Assembly: GCF_011806565.1 (NCBI RefSeq)
Contig: NZ_JAATOP010000008.1
Span: 98,488-162,487 of the forward strand
Reading direction: 5' to 3'
DNA: 64,000 bases
DNA from: Marivivens donghaensis
GTDB taxonomy: Bacteria; Pseudomonadota; Alphaproteobacteria; Rhodobacterales; Rhodobacteraceae
The stretch's first letter is position 1. The number at the start of each line of letters is the position of its first letter. Positions 8,195 through 18,684 of the stretch are shown here, in pieces. The translations under genes were made by a program, and so were the position numbers. The notes under the pieces were generated by a model, which saw nothing but the letters and a program-made list of their open reading frames with translations, had not been told where the DNA came from and searched no databases.

Positions 8195-10215
8195 CGCAGC
8201 TCGATTTCGGTGCGGGCCGACTGGCCCGCGCTGTCGATCACGGTGAGCGTCTGAAAGCCCAAGCCGAGGTCGAATTGCATCTCCCTCTCGCGGGAGGTCA
8301 GCACCACATCGCCGTTCGCGAGCCACGTGAACGGCGGCGCGCCTTCGTTCACGCGCGCAAAGACAGAGCGCCCTTCGACGATGGCTCCGGACGGAGGAAA
8401 GGCGAACTCCGGCCCCGTCTCGATCACGACCTCTCCACGCGGACGGAACCGTTGCAGCGGACGCGGGAGGTCTGACGTCCCGACGATCAACGTCGCCTCG
8501 GGCGGCGCTGAAATAGGGTCTATTCTGGCTTTAACCCGCGCGAATGCCTCGAACATTGCGGGTGCGGCCAGCTCTCCACCAAAGGCCCCCGGCACGGGCG
8601 TTCCGTCCGCGCGGCCCATCCAGACGCCAACCACATGCCGCCCGTCAAACCCGATCGCCCATGCATCGCGGTGGCCGTAGCTCGTCCCTGTTTTGTAGGC
8701 GATGCCCTCGGACAGATAGCCGGCAGGGCGCGGCACTTCGCGCAGAATATCGGCCAGTTCCCACGCGGCGACGTCACCCATGATCCGGCGCGGCGCAAAG
8801 CCCTTGGTCGGGCTGGCAAAGTGGCGCAGGTCAACCTGCGTGCCCCCGTGCGCGATGCTGGCGTAGACCCGCATCAGATCCTCCAGCGACACACCCAGAC
8901 CGCCCAGCGCAATCGCGAGGCCGGGTTTGCCGCCGGGAATGTCAGGCTGCACTCCGGTCCGCCTCAGCCCCCAGACAAGGTGCTGCGGCCCCATGCTATC
9001 AAGCAGGGACACCACGGGGATATTCAGAGACAGTTGCAGCGCGGCGCGCACCCGCAATTCACCGCGAAACATGCCGTCAAAGTTCTGCGGCGCGTAGCCG
9101 TCAAAATCGACGGGGCGGTCGGCAACCAGCGTCTCGGGATGGACCATGCCCTGATCGAAGGCGAGGCCGTAGATCAGCGGTTTCAGCGTCGAACCTGGCG
9201 AGCGAACCGACTGCGTGAGGTCGACGAAACCCGCCGACTGGTTCGCCTCGTATCCCGCAGACCCGACCGAGGCGAGCACTTCGCCCGTCGTGTGGTCCGC
9301 CACCATGATTGCCACCTGCACGCGGTCGCTGCGGTTCATCACCGTCTCGGAGGCCAGACTCTCCAGCCGCCGCTGCATATCGCCGTCAATGGTCAGCCAA
9401 TAGCGCTGCGCCGTGCCGTCCGTCACACGGTCCGCGAGGTGGGGCGCTAGCGCGGGAAAATCCTGCCTTTCGCTCGGAATAGGCTCTGTTTGGACCGCCG
9501 CGATGGTGTCTGCATCCACCACCTCCTGCCCGAGCATCCTCTCCAGAACCCGTGCCCGCGCGGCTTCGGCATTCTGCGGATGCCGGTCTGGCCTGCGCAC
9601 CTCGGGCGACTGCGGCAGAGCTACCAGCAGAGCCGCCTCAGCCGTCGTCAAACGGCGCGGGGGCTTTCCGAAATACGCCAAAGACGCCGCACGGACGCCC
9701 TCCAAATTGCCCCCGAATGGCGCGCGGTTGAGGTAGAGCGTCAGGAGCTGCTCTTTGTCCAGAACGCGCTCCAACGCCAGCGCAACGCGCACTTGCCGCA
9801 GCTTGCCTTGCCACGATCCTGTCCCGCTATCCTCCAGCAGACGTGCGACCTGCATCGTGATGGTGGAGCCGCCCGATACGACCTCTCCGTTCATCGCAGC
9901 CTGTCCCGCAGCACGTGCAGCCGCGATCCAGTCGACGCCGTGATGGCGCATGAACCGCTGGTCCTCGTAGGCGATGAGCATGGCGATGTAGTCGGGGTCC
10001 ACATCCCTGATCGCCGCCTCCAGCCGCCAGCGCCCGTCCGCGACCGTATAGGCGCGCAGCAGGTCACCGTCGCGGTCCAGCACTTCGACCGAGGTTTCCG
10101 CCAGCAGGCTCGGCAGCTCGGTCGTGTCGATCCAGCGATCAAGCGCAGCGCGACCCTCGGCAAAGGCCAGAAGCCCCGCCGACAGGCAGATCAGCGCTGC
10201 GCCGAGCCGTTTCAC
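8191..10215 (-). CDS. pbpC: Penicillin-binding protein 1C (bifunctional peptidoglycan synthase)
   Basis: PBP1C polymerises and cross-links peptidoglycan in the periplasm. After an N-terminal membrane anchor comes the glycosyltransferase domain, with [12 protein letters not shown] and [13 protein letters not shown]. The transpeptidase domain follows, with SPGSTLKP (SxxK motif), SLN and KTGTS, then a C-terminal domain typical of PBP1C. I chose the GTG start that overlaps the stop of the macroglobulin gene in GTGA, giving 674 residues. A longer reading that begins upstream inside that gene adds 11 residues without a membrane-protein character. The pairing with an alpha-2-macroglobulin gene is a conserved arrangement in proteobacteria (pbpC-yfhM). 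Confidence 0.94.
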   Translation of the reverse strand: MKRLGAALICLSAGLLAFAEGRAALDRWIDTTELPSLLAETSVEVLDRDGDLLRAYTVADGRWRLEAAIRDVDPDYIAMLIAYEDQRFMRHHGVDWIAAARAAGQAAMNGEVVSGGSTITMQVARLLEDSGTGSWQGKLRQVRVALALERVLDKEQLLTLYLNRAPFGGNLEGVRAASLAYFGKPPRRLTTAEAALLVALPQSPEVRRPDRHPQNAEAARARVLERMLGQEVVDADTIAAVQTEPIPSERQDFPALAPHLADRVTDGTAQRYWLTIDGDMQRRLESLASETVMNRSDRVQVAIMVADHTTGEVLASVGSAGYEANQSAGFVDLTQSVRSPGSTLKPLIYGLAFDQGMVHPETLVADRPVDFDGYAPQNFDGMFRGELRVRAALQLSLNIPVVSLLDSMGPQHLVWGLRRTGVQPDIPGGKPGLAIALGGLGVSLEDLMRVYASIAHGGTQVDLRHFASPTKGFAPRRIMGDVAAWELADILREVPRPAGYLSEGIAYKTGTSYGHRDAWAIGFDGRHVVGVWMGRADGTPVPGAFGGELAAPAMFEAFARVKARIDPISAPPEATLIVGTSDLPRPLQRFRPRGEVVIETGPEFAFPPSGAIVEGRSVFARVNEGAPPFTWLANGDVVLTSREREMQFDLGLGFQTLTVIDSAGQSARTEIELR

Positions 10216-13200
10216 TCGATAACCGCGACAGTGCCCGCATCGCTCCATGCACGGTGGTCGGGGCGGTACATATCCTCGACGCTCGCGGCGGGATGATGGT
10301 ACGCGCCGGGGGTCGTCGCACGGACGATGTAGGCCAGCGTGAACGGATCGTCAGAGCGCCAGTCGACCGCCGCAAGGAAACGGTCGGCGAGGAACTGCGA
10401 CGACTCCGCATCAACCGACTCCAGCCAGTTCAGGTTCGCAATCGCACCGCCACTCACGAGGTTGGGGTTGTCGATCTCGAAACCGGCGGGCAGCGGATCG
10501 TTGACCATGAGGCGGCCCTCCTGATCACCCAGCGGATCAACGCGAACGACAGCCACGAGGCGCGCTCCGGCGGCGACAGGTTCGCTCAGATCGACCGCAT
10601 TGCCGTCCAGATCATAGTAGGCACGGCTGATCGCATAGGCTTTGCCGCCAGCGAGTTCCGGCTGCTCCGGCACTCCATAGGTCGTGACCGTCAGCGCGGT
10701 GCCCTGCTTGCCATTGTTCGCGACAAGCACGGGGTTCGCCGCCGCGCTCTCCAGCATATGCACCAGCGGGCCGTCAGGCACCTCGCCGTTTAGCGTGATC
10801 CCCGCATCGGCAAAGCTGTTCGTCAGCGCATTGGCGGCAAGCAGGGTCCAGACGGCCTCTTGCGTCGAGGCACGCTCGCCCACGCCGACCAGACGCGACA
10901 CCATCGCATCCTCATCCACCGCATCGCTATTCGCCTCGCTCGCGAGGGTCAGCACGGCAGCGGTATCGCGGCGGTAGGTACCGTAGTCGCTCCGCCACGT
11001 ATTCGGCTCTGCTCCGGCGTCACGGGCGACAATCCGGTCCTCCGCCATGCCGAACAGACGGTCAGCGCGCTGCTGCTCACCGTAGCTCGCCAGCGCCGCA
11101 CCAAGCTGCGCGAGCGCCAGCGGAGAGCCGAAATCGGCGGCTTTCTGGTCCGCATAGTACCGCAGATCACCGACTGGAGCGGCATTCTCGCGGGCCAACA
11201 CATAGAGCGCATAGGCAAGGTCGGTCGCGCCACCATCGAAGTCGGGATAGTAGTTCACCGCGTTCCGCAGGTTATCGACGGCGCTTCCGAACGCGCGGTC
11301 GGGCACGTCGTAACCCAGCTCACGCGCGCGGCTGAGGAAGTCGGTCACGTATGCATCCAGCCACAGATCGCCCGACGACGGGTTCCAGAGGCCGAAGGCC
11401 CCGTTGCTATCCTGATTGCCGAGCACCTCGGTGATCGCCTGTCCGATCCGCTCGTCCAGATCGCCCGCCGTATCCAGCCCCATCACCTTGGCCAGCGCAC
11501 CCATGTAGAGCAGCGGCATGGCGCGGGATGTGATCTGTTCGGTGCAGCCGTAGGGATACTGGTCGAGCGCAAGCAAGAGACCAGGCGCATCAAGCCGCGC
11601 CAGTGCACCGACCGACAGCGTCGCCTCGCCCGTGCCGTCCATCAGGCCGTCAAAGACCGAGCGGTCGAACATGAAGGTATCGCCGGCCGCCAGCGTCATC
11701 CGCGACTGGCGGACGATGGCGGGATCGTTGACTTCGACAGGGATGGTGATGACCTTGTCCAGTGTCTCACCGTCGGGCGTCGTCAGCGTGAAAGTCACAT
11801 GATGCAGCCCGACCTCTTCGGCAAAAACAGGCAGGGATAGGGTCACATTTTCGCCTTTCGGAAGATTGACCGAGGACGGAATGGCGCTGGCGTCGATGAC
11901 CACGCCATCCGCGCTGACGGCGACGCCCAACTCCCCCGCAGGGCCGTCGGTATGCGTGATCTCCATCAGGATGCGAGAGGTATCCTCGGGCGACATGAAG
12001 CGCGGTGCCGAGACCGTCAGGACTACCGGATCGCGGACGATCACGTCCTGCGACGCCTCGCCGACGCCGGTGTCAGACCACGCGACCGCCATGACTTTGA
12101 CCGTGCCGTTGAAGGCGGGCAGATCGAAGCTCACACGCGCTTTGCCGTCCGCGCCGACCGCGACAGGACCGGAGAAATAGGCGACGAGCTCTTCGGTCGG
12201 CGGCGGCGCTTCCATCCCCATCGGAGAGATCCCGTCACCACCCGACCGCACATTGCCGAGGCTACCATTCAGCCCGTCGATCAGATCGCCATAGATGTCC
12301 CGCAGTTCGATACCGAGGCGCCGCTGACCGAAGTAGTAATCGGTCGGCTCGGGCGCTTTGAAATTGGTGAGGTTGAGGATGCCGACATCGACAGCGGCAA
12401 CAGTTACCCATGCTTCGTCCCCTTCGACCAGACCGTCCACATCGACCGTGATATCCATCGGACCGCGCGGGCGCATTTGCTCGGGCAGGTCCAGCGATAC
12501 GGCAAGTTCCCGATCTCCGGGCGCGATGGCGGCATAGGCAAGCCCCATGCTCCGCGCCGGATTATGACCCGCCGCCACGTCCATCGGGCGGATGACCGAT
12601 GCGGTGACATATGCCCCCGCGCCCCATTCGTCGGTGACGCTCAGCGGAATCAGGTTCTCGCCCTCGCTGACCTCGACGGCTTCCATGTGGATGACGTGGT
12701 TCGACAGGACGCTCACCAGAGCAGTGCCTGCATAGCGAGGCACGATGCGAAGGGTTGCAGTGTCGCCCACGGCGTAGGCTTCGGCGTCCAGCGAAACGTC
12801 CAGGACGTCCGGCGTTTTCTGACTATCGGCGGGCACGTACCAGCCCGCGTAATAGCTCACCGAGGACGCGATTTCCGCGTCTTCGCGGCTCTCCACCACC
12901 AGTTCATATTCCCCCCACGTCGTCGGTGCCTCAACGGACACCGCGCCGTTGCCGAGCGTGATGTGACCCGAGGCCACCCGTTCGCGCGTGGTCACGAGGT
13001 TCCAGTCCCAGCGGCCGTCGATCGAGTACCACTGATAGCGGTTGGTCAGACGGTTAACGGTCCAGTCGGCCTCCATCGCGGTTTCCCGAAGGTCGGAGCC
13101 GACGCCGACGACCTCGAACGAGGCGGTCGCGTTCTCGGCCACGTCGGCGTCGAACAGCGGTTTGATCCCGATGAGGTTCTCGCCCGACAGCACCGTCGCA

Positions 13201-15644
13201 CTCGCGCGGCGCTCGACCGGACGGCCCGAGCCTTCCACCAGACGCACGTTCAGCGCCATCGACAACGGGCGGGTCACGCGTTCGTAAATCGGCAGGTCGA
13301 GTTCGACCAGCGTGGAGCCGTCATCGCCCGTCGCATCGCCGTAGACGTAACCTGTGCGGGTGTTGAAACGTTCGTTGTAGCGACCAAACTTGTAGCCCTC
13401 CCAGCCCGCGACCGAAGCCTGCGCGCTGAGGATCGCTTCGCCCTCGACATCGAGGCCCGCAGCGGGTGCACCGAACAGGTAGTTCGCGGTGACAGGTACA
13501 TCGGCAATGTCATCGAGGTTGATGACCTCCGGCAGGTCGATGTCAAAGTCGATCCGCTCGGGCAGGAAATCCTCGACCAGCACGCGGGCGCTCGCCAAAG
13601 GCGCTGCATTAGTGTCTGCTTTGACCTCCAGACGCCACGCGCCGCGCGGAGCAGTTCCGGCAATCGGCAGGTCGTAGACATAGCCGCCCGAGTGGTCCTC
13701 GGTCAGCGTGGAGCGGCTGTATTCGACACCATCGGGGCGGCGCAGGATCGCCGTCAGCGGCACGCCCGTGAGTGCCGTGACATCCTCGTCCCTCAGCAAA
13801 GCGGTGGCGTGGATGGTTTCGCCCGCACGGTAGGCCCCGCGGTCGGTGGTCAGAAACACGTCGATGGGTCCGGCGGGCTCGCGCCCCTCGACACCGCGGT
13901 CGGACAGATCGAACGCAGGCCCGTCCAGAGACAGAAACGCCATGTCCGTGTCATTGCGCACAGTCACTAACGCAGGCGCAGACGTGCCAGTGCCGCGCGT
14001 CAGTCCCGCGTCGAACTTGGCCACACCCACCGCGTCCGCAGTCGCCGTGCCGAGCACGGCATTACCGACGGAGACCAGCTGCACCTCCGCCCCTTCGAGC
14101 GCACTGCTATCGGCCAGCGAACGGGTCACGACGGTCAGGCCGTCTGACCCCAGCATCGTCGAGATGCCCACATCGGACAGAATGAACCACTGCGTTGCGG
14201 GCGCTTCCCATTCGGTATCGCTTCCGGGGATCATCGCGGTCAGCAAGTAGACACCGGCAGGCTGATCGCCCAGCGCCTCTGCCAGCGGAATGCGGCTTAG
14301 GCTATCGGCGTTCAGATCGCCCGAGACCTCGACCGTGCCGTCCCAGACATCGGTCAGCACAGTGTCATCAAGGTACTCGTCGTTCCACGGATAGACCGGC
14401 TGGCCGAAAGTGCGCTCCTGCATCATTTGCCGCAGATTACGGTCGCTCATCCGGCGCAGTCGCAGGTCGACCTCATTCAGGTTCACCGTCTCAATCGGGA
14501 TCGCCACGTCGCCCAGACGCGGCAGCACATAGGCGTTCGACATGAAGCGGACAGAGGCGGAACGGTCGCGCACATAGAGCGCAAGCTCCGTGTTCCGTGC
14601 CAGCGTCTCACCGGACTCCGCCGGCATCCCTTCGCGGAGGGTGAAGGTGTAGCGCTGGCCATGCTCTGCACCGTCGAGGCAGAGGCGGTCATCACTCACT
14701 TCGACCGTCATCGCCTGATCGGGCAACTGAACGAACGGCGCGTAATCGACACCGGTTTTCACCAGCGGTTCGTTGAAGATCGCGCAGATGCGGGGCGTTT
14801 CGCTGTCGCTCTCGACCTCGGTGTCGACAACGCGAAACCCGTATTCGTTGATTGCGTCCTCAAGCAACGCCTCGACCTCGCGGTCGGGCGACACCTCCAT
14901 CGCGAGGCGCAGCGCGGGGATCATCTGGCGGCCGCGATCCTCGTTCTCGAAGGCTTGCGCTAATGCCACCAGCGAGCGGCGGCGGTCCACGTTCGAGGAC
15001 GCACGGAGATACGCGTTGATCGCCGCAAGGTCGGCGCGGCGCTTGATCTCCCGCTGCTCGTCTCGCGCGTTCTGCGGCATCCGCCGCGCGGCAAACGCGT
15101 AGGACAGCCACGTATCGACGTCCTCGGCGATGGAGAGGGCAGCGCCGTAATTTCGCGCTGCCGTCAGATAGTCGCCCTCACCAGAGGCTTTCTGAGCCGA
15201 CCCCAGCAGCGCATCGCGGTCAAAGCCGTTCGCAACGTGGTATTTACCGATATCACGCGACAGGGTCTGCACCTGACCCAGCAGGCTGTCGCTGACGAAG
15301 AGCGTCAGATCCTGCGCCCGCATCGCGCCCAGCGCCTGCGCCGCATCGGTGGTCTCGCGGATATGGGCCGAATAGGCGCCCGCGAAATATTCCTCCTCCA
15401 GATCACCCGCCTTGAGGAAACAGGCAGCGGAGCGCTGGTTGAACGTGAACGCCTCGCAGGAGGTATCGGACAGACAGGAGGACTCGCAGACTTGCAGCGT
15501 CGTGTCGCGGATCGACTGGATATCACCGCCGGGCAGATCGTTATTCAGCGTGTATTCGAGCCGCCTCTCTGGAACGAAGCTTTGATCCTGAGCGAGTACC
15601 GGCGTCGCTGCCAGCACGGCAGCCGCAACCCACATGATACGCAT
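10212..15644 (-). CDS. Bacterial alpha-2-macroglobulin with N-terminal PAN/Apple domain
   Basis: An 1810-residue secreted protease trap. The start is the ATG with a GGAGGAA ribosome site 6 bases upstream; an upstream ATG lacks one. A signal peptide (AAAVLAATPVLAQ) is followed by a cysteine-rich PAN/Apple-like segment (about residues 25-85), then the long chain of MG domains and the TED. The thioester motif is intact: YGCTEQ, with Cys at about 1367. It has no lipobox, unlike Escherichia coli YfhM, so it may be soluble in the periplasm or anchored otherwise. It is the first gene of an operon with pbpC. Inference: it guards the cell against host or competitor proteases when the wall is breached. 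Confidence 0.93.
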   Translation of the reverse strand: MRIMWVAAAVLAATPVLAQDQSFVPERRLEYTLNNDLPGGDIQSIRDTTLQVCESSCLSDTSCEAFTFNQRSAACFLKAGDLEEEYFAGAYSAHIRETTDAAQALGAMRAQDLTLFVSDSLLGQVQTLSRDIGKYHVANGFDRDALLGSAQKASGEGDYLTAARNYGAALSIAEDVDTWLSYAFAARRMPQNARDEQREIKRRADLAAINAYLRASSNVDRRRSLVALAQAFENEDRGRQMIPALRLAMEVSPDREVEALLEDAINEYGFRVVDTEVESDSETPRICAIFNEPLVKTGVDYAPFVQLPDQAMTVEVSDDRLCLDGAEHGQRYTFTLREGMPAESGETLARNTELALYVRDRSASVRFMSNAYVLPRLGDVAIPIETVNLNEVDLRLRRMSDRNLRQMMQERTFGQPVYPWNDEYLDDTVLTDVWDGTVEVSGDLNADSLSRIPLAEALGDQPAGVYLLTAMIPGSDTEWEAPATQWFILSDVGISTMLGSDGLTVVTRSLADSSALEGAEVQLVSVGNAVLGTATADAVGVAKFDAGLTRGTGTSAPALVTVRNDTDMAFLSLDGPAFDLSDRGVEGREPAGPIDVFLTTDRGAYRAGETIHATALLRDEDVTALTGVPLTAILRRPDGVEYSRSTLTEDHSGGYVYDLPIAGTAPRGAWRLEVKADTNAAPLASARVLVEDFLPERIDFDIDLPEVINLDDIADVPVTANYLFGAPAAGLDVEGEAILSAQASVAGWEGYKFGRYNERFNTRTGYVYGDATGDDGSTLVELDLPIYERVTRPLSMALNVRLVEGSGRPVERRASATVLSGENLIGIKPLFDADVAENATASFEVVGVGSDLRETAMEADWTVNRLTNRYQWYSIDGRWDWNLVTTRERVASGHITLGNGAVSVEAPTTWGEYELVVESREDAEIASSVSYYAGWYVPADSQKTPDVLDVSLDAEAYAVGDTATLRIVPRYAGTALVSVLSNHVIHMEAVEVSEGENLIPLSVTDEWGAGAYVTASVIRPMDVAAGHNPARSMGLAYAAIAPGDRELAVSLDLPEQMRPRGPMDITVDVDGLVEGDEAWVTVAAVDVGILNLTNFKAPEPTDYYFGQRRLGIELRDIYGDLIDGLNGSLGNVRSGGDGISPMGMEAPPPTEELVAYFSGPVAVGADGKARVSFDLPAFNGTVKVMAVAWSDTGVGEASQDVIVRDPVVLTVSAPRFMSPEDTSRILMEITHTDGPAGELGVAVSADGVVIDASAIPSSVNLPKGENVTLSLPVFAEEVGLHHVTFTLTTPDGETLDKVITIPVEVNDPAIVRQSRMTLAAGDTFMFDRSVFDGLMDGTGEATLSVGALARLDAPGLLLALDQYPYGCTEQITSRAMPLLYMGALAKVMGLDTAGDLDERIGQAITEVLGNQDSNGAFGLWNPSSGDLWLDAYVTDFLSRARELGYDVPDRAFGSAVDNLRNAVNYYPDFDGGATDLAYALYVLARENAAPVGDLRYYADQKAADFGSPLALAQLGAALASYGEQQRADRLFGMAEDRIVARDAGAEPNTWRSDYGTYRRDTAAVLTLASEANSDAVDEDAMVSRLVGVGERASTQEAVWTLLAANALTNSFADAGITLNGEVPDGPLVHMLESAAANPVLVANNGKQGTALTVTTYGVPEQPELAGGKAYAISRAYYDLDGNAVDLSEPVAAGARLVAVVRVDPLGDQEGRLMVNDPLPAGFEIDNPNLVSGGAIANLNWLESVDAESSQFLADRFLAAVDWRSDDPFTLAYIVRATTPGAYHHPAASVEDMYRPDHRAWSDAGTVAVIE

Positions 15645-15731
15645 GTCTGTTCCTCCATGACCCACGGTCAGGCTGACACAGGCTCTGCTGCTCCCGCAAC
15701 AAGGGACTGGAAATGCTCCGCGCGGAAATCC

Positions 15732-16505
15732 TTACCCTTCGGGGTAAGCCCTTGTGAACGCGAGGTTATCGCCTTCGCTCATTTCCTCGTTATAGGCATA
15801 CCTGCCCAAGTCGAACGCCTTCAAATCCCCGACGTCGAGGGGGCGGTTCTCCATGACGAAACGCGCCATCGCACCGCGTGCGCGCTTGGCAAAGAAGCTC
15901 ACCATCTGCGGCTTGTCGTTCTTGATCTCGTAGAACTGGGGCGTGACCACGCGCAGCTTCAGCGCTTTGGTCTGCGCCGCACCGAAGTATTCCTGACTGG
16001 CGCAGTTCACCAGAACATCAGTGTCTATTTCGGCAGCTTGCGCGTTCAGCGCCTTCGCGATCTGGTCGCCCCAGTAGTCATAGAGGTTCTTACCGCGGCG
16101 CGTTTTCAGGCGGCTGCCCATCTCCAGACGGTACGGCTGCATCGCGTCCAAGGGGCGCAGCACACCGTAAAGGCCCGACAGAATACGCAGATGGTCCTGC
16201 GCATAGCGGATCGCGTCCTCGGACAGCGTTTTCGCCTCCAGCCCTTTGTACGTGTCACCATCGAACGCATAGATCGCGGGCTTTACCTTGTCGGCAGCGG
16301 GCTCCGCCTCGAACGCCTTGAAACGGTCGCGGTTCAGCTTGGCGAGGTTATCCGACAGGCTCATCAGCCCCTTCAGATCGCCAAGCGTCAGGTTTCGCAT
16401 TGTTTTGGCCAGACGCACGGCATCGGCCTGAAACGCAGGCTCGGTCGGGGCCACGTCAACGGGATCGAAATCGAGCGATTTTGCGGGGGAAACGACGACT
16501 AGCAT
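15732..16505 (-). CDS. yaaA: YaaA family peroxide-stress protein (DUF328)
   Basis: A 257-residue YaaA homologue, starting at the typical MLVVVSPAKSLDF. Longer readings of this frame run back into recQ and are not supported. YaaA limits damage under hydrogen peroxide by lowering free iron and has DNA-binding ability in Escherichia coli. Family segments seen include LYGVLRPLDAMQPYRLEM, WGDQI and VNCASQEYF. It lies 7 bases after recQ on the same strand and is probably translated from the same message, linking peroxide stress with DNA repair. Confidence 0.93.
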   Translation of the reverse strand: MLVVVSPAKSLDFDPVDVAPTEPAFQADAVRLAKTMRNLTLGDLKGLMSLSDNLAKLNRDRFKAFEAEPAADKVKPAIYAFDGDTYKGLEAKTLSEDAIRYAQDHLRILSGLYGVLRPLDAMQPYRLEMGSRLKTRRGKNLYDYWGDQIAKALNAQAAEIDTDVLVNCASQEYFGAAQTKALKLRVVTPQFYEIKNDKPQMVSFFAKRARGAMARFVMENRPLDVGDLKAFDLGRYAYNEEMSEGDNLAFTRAYPEG

Positions 16506-16512
16506 TTTGTCC

Positions 16513-18549
16513 TCACGAGGCTTCCTGCAACACGTCGAGGAACGCGGCGCCGAAGCGTTCGGCATAGCGCTCACCCAGCAGCCGTTGCAGGGCATTCATA
16601 TCATTCGGCCGCGACTGGGCCACTTTCGCCAGCAAGGACGCAGAGCAGCTCATCGGCTTGCCCGTCCCGTCCTCGCCACGTTGCAGATCAGCCTGAGCCG
16701 CCAGCAGACGATCATAAAGATCACCCTCGGACCGCCCCGCCATCTTGCGCCGTGCAGGGTGTACGTGCGCCACCTCGCCAGCGATCACAGAAAGAAACGC
16801 ATCGCCGTAGCTTTGCAGTTTCTTGGCACCGACACCGCTGATCTTCGCCATCGCATCCAGCGTGGTGGGTCGCTGCTGCGCCATTTCGATCAGCGTTGAA
16901 TCGTTGAAGATGATGTAAGCCGGAACGCCAGCCGCTTCCGCGAGCCCGCGCCGCTTGGCCTTGAGCGCAGACATCAGCGGCGCGTCTTCCTCGCTCACCA
17001 ACATCTTGATCTTGTTTCCAGATTTCGCCGCTTTGATTGTGTCGCGGCGCAGGCGGATACTTTCCTCGTCGCGCAGGATCGGCCTCGCGCGCTCGGTCAT
17101 CCGCAGCCCGCCATGGCGTTCGGGATCGGGCCGCAGCAGATCGTGACCCATCATCTGACGGAAGATCGCCTGCCATTCGCGACGGCTGTATTCCTTGCCC
17201 ACCCCGAAGGTCGGCAACTGGTCGTGCCCCCGCTCGCGGATCTTGTCGAGGTCACTCCCCAGCAGGATCTCGATCAGATGCCCCGCGCCGTAGCTCTCCC
17301 CCGTGCGCAGCGCCGCCGACAGTGCCATCCTCACCGGTGTCGTCCCGTCAAACACATCGGCTGGCTTGTCACATAGGTCACAATGACCGCAGGGCTCCGA
17401 CTGCTCACCGAAATACCCCAGCAAGGTCTGACGGCGGCAATCCAGCGCCTCGCAGAGCCCCAGCAACGCGTTCAGACGCGCATGATCCGCCATCCGCCGT
17501 TCGGGCGGAGCAAGCCCCTCGTCGATCTGCTGACGGCGATAGCGGATGTCGTCCGGCCCAAACAGGGTCAGTGTCTCCGCAGGCGCACCATCACGCCCCG
17601 CGCGTCCGATTTCCTGATAGTAGGCCTCGATCGACTTAGGCAGATCGGCGTGCGCGACCCAGCGGATATCCGGCTTGTCGATGCCCATGCCAAAGGCCAC
17701 GGTCGCGACCACAATCAGCCCGTCCTCACGCTGGAAACGCGCCTCGACCTCGCGCCGGTCGTCAGCTTCCATCCCGCCGTGATAATGACAGGCCAGATGC
17801 CCCGCCTCGCCCAGCGCCTTGGCCAGCCCTTCGGTCTTCGCCCGTGTCCCGCAATAAACGATGCCGGACTGTCCCTTGCGCGCATTGGCAAAGTTCAGGA
17901 TCTGCTTGCGCGGCTGGTCCTTCACCGCAAACGCCAGATGGATGTTCGGACGGTCAAAGCCTCGCAGGAACGTCTGCGGTTGCTCCGAGCCGAACAGTTT
18001 TTCGACGATCTCGACCTGCGTCTCGGCATCAGCCGTCGCGGTGAACGCGGCCAGCGGCACGTCCAGCGCCCGTCGCAGCTCTCCGATCCGCAGATAATCG
18101 GGGCGGAAATCATGGCCCCATTGGCTGACGCAATGCGCCTCGTCCACAGCGATCAGCGACACGCCAACGCGGCGCAGCATCTGCGGAATTCCGCCAGAGG
18201 CCAGACGCTCCGGCGCCATGTAGAGCAGTTTGAGCCGCCCCTCTTCGAGCGCCTGCCAAACCGCGTCGGTCTCTTCCTGCGTATTGCCCGATGTCAGCGC
18301 ACCCGCTTCGACCCCCGCTTCGCGCAGTCCCCGCACCTGATCGCGCATCAACGCAATGAGCGGAGAAATAACGACCGTCACCCCGTCACGCACCAGCGCA
18401 GGCAATTGATAACACAAGGATTTACCGCCGCCCGTCGGCATGATGGCCAGCGTATTCCGCCCCGCAACAACAGCCTCGACGATCTCCTCCTGCCCGGGGC
18501 GGAAGCCGTCGAATCCGAATACGTCGCGCAAATATGCTGCCGCGGTCAT
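16513..18549 (-). CDS. recQ: ATP-dependent DNA helicase RecQ
   Basis: A 678-residue 3'-5' helicase of recombination and replication repair. Motifs seen: an N-terminal Q/aromatic region, Walker A MPTGGGKSLCYQ, DEAH in VDEAHCVSQWGHDFRP, helicase C motifs up to QEIGRAGRDG, a zinc-binding cluster CGHCDLCDKP, the winged-helix RQC region (GAGHLIEIL), and a C-terminal HRDC domain (PTTLDAMAKISGVG). The length is usual or slightly long for the family. It precedes yaaA by 7 bases in an apparent two-gene operon. Confidence 0.97.
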   Translation of the reverse strand: MTAAAYLRDVFGFDGFRPGQEEIVEAVVAGRNTLAIMPTGGGKSLCYQLPALVRDGVTVVISPLIALMRDQVRGLREAGVEAGALTSGNTQEETDAVWQALEEGRLKLLYMAPERLASGGIPQMLRRVGVSLIAVDEAHCVSQWGHDFRPDYLRIGELRRALDVPLAAFTATADAETQVEIVEKLFGSEQPQTFLRGFDRPNIHLAFAVKDQPRKQILNFANARKGQSGIVYCGTRAKTEGLAKALGEAGHLACHYHGGMEADDRREVEARFQREDGLIVVATVAFGMGIDKPDIRWVAHADLPKSIEAYYQEIGRAGRDGAPAETLTLFGPDDIRYRRQQIDEGLAPPERRMADHARLNALLGLCEALDCRRQTLLGYFGEQSEPCGHCDLCDKPADVFDGTTPVRMALSAALRTGESYGAGHLIEILLGSDLDKIRERGHDQLPTFGVGKEYSRREWQAIFRQMMGHDLLRPDPERHGGLRMTERARPILRDEESIRLRRDTIKAAKSGNKIKMLVSEEDAPLMSALKAKRRGLAEAAGVPAYIIFNDSTLIEMAQQRPTTLDAMAKISGVGAKKLQSYGDAFLSVIAGEVAHVHPARRKMAGRSEGDLYDRLLAAQADLQRGEDGTGKPMSCSASLLAKVAQSRPNDMNALQRLLGERYAERFGAAFLDVLQEAS

Positions 18550-18647
18550 TTGTGTCCTAGAAGTCTGCTCGTTTGCGCAAAAGAATCACAGCAAACAGAG
18601 CGGAGCAACCCCGCCCTGCCTTTGTGCTCTAAATATCCCGGGGTGAA

Positions 18648-18679
18648 TTGGCCGCAGGCCAAGAGGGGCAGCGCCCCTC
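18648..18679 (-). terminator. Two tandem hairpins downstream of yggT (REP-like)
   Basis: Two near-perfect palindromes lie side by side just after the yggT stop: TTGGCC/GGCCAA around a 3-base loop (18648-18662), and GAGGGGC/GCCCCTC around a 3-base loop (18663-18679). On the minus strand they are followed by CCCGGGATATTT. They probably end or protect the yggT transcript. The layout resembles the palindromic element after dnaN. Confidence 0.5.
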
Positions 18680-18684
18680 CCCGA

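Noticed and set aside
11952..13970. A 672-codon frame on the plus strand opposite the macroglobulin gene
   Set aside because: High-GC DNA gives long antisense frames; the product is Arg/His-rich without any family signature, and the opposite strand is a clear gene.
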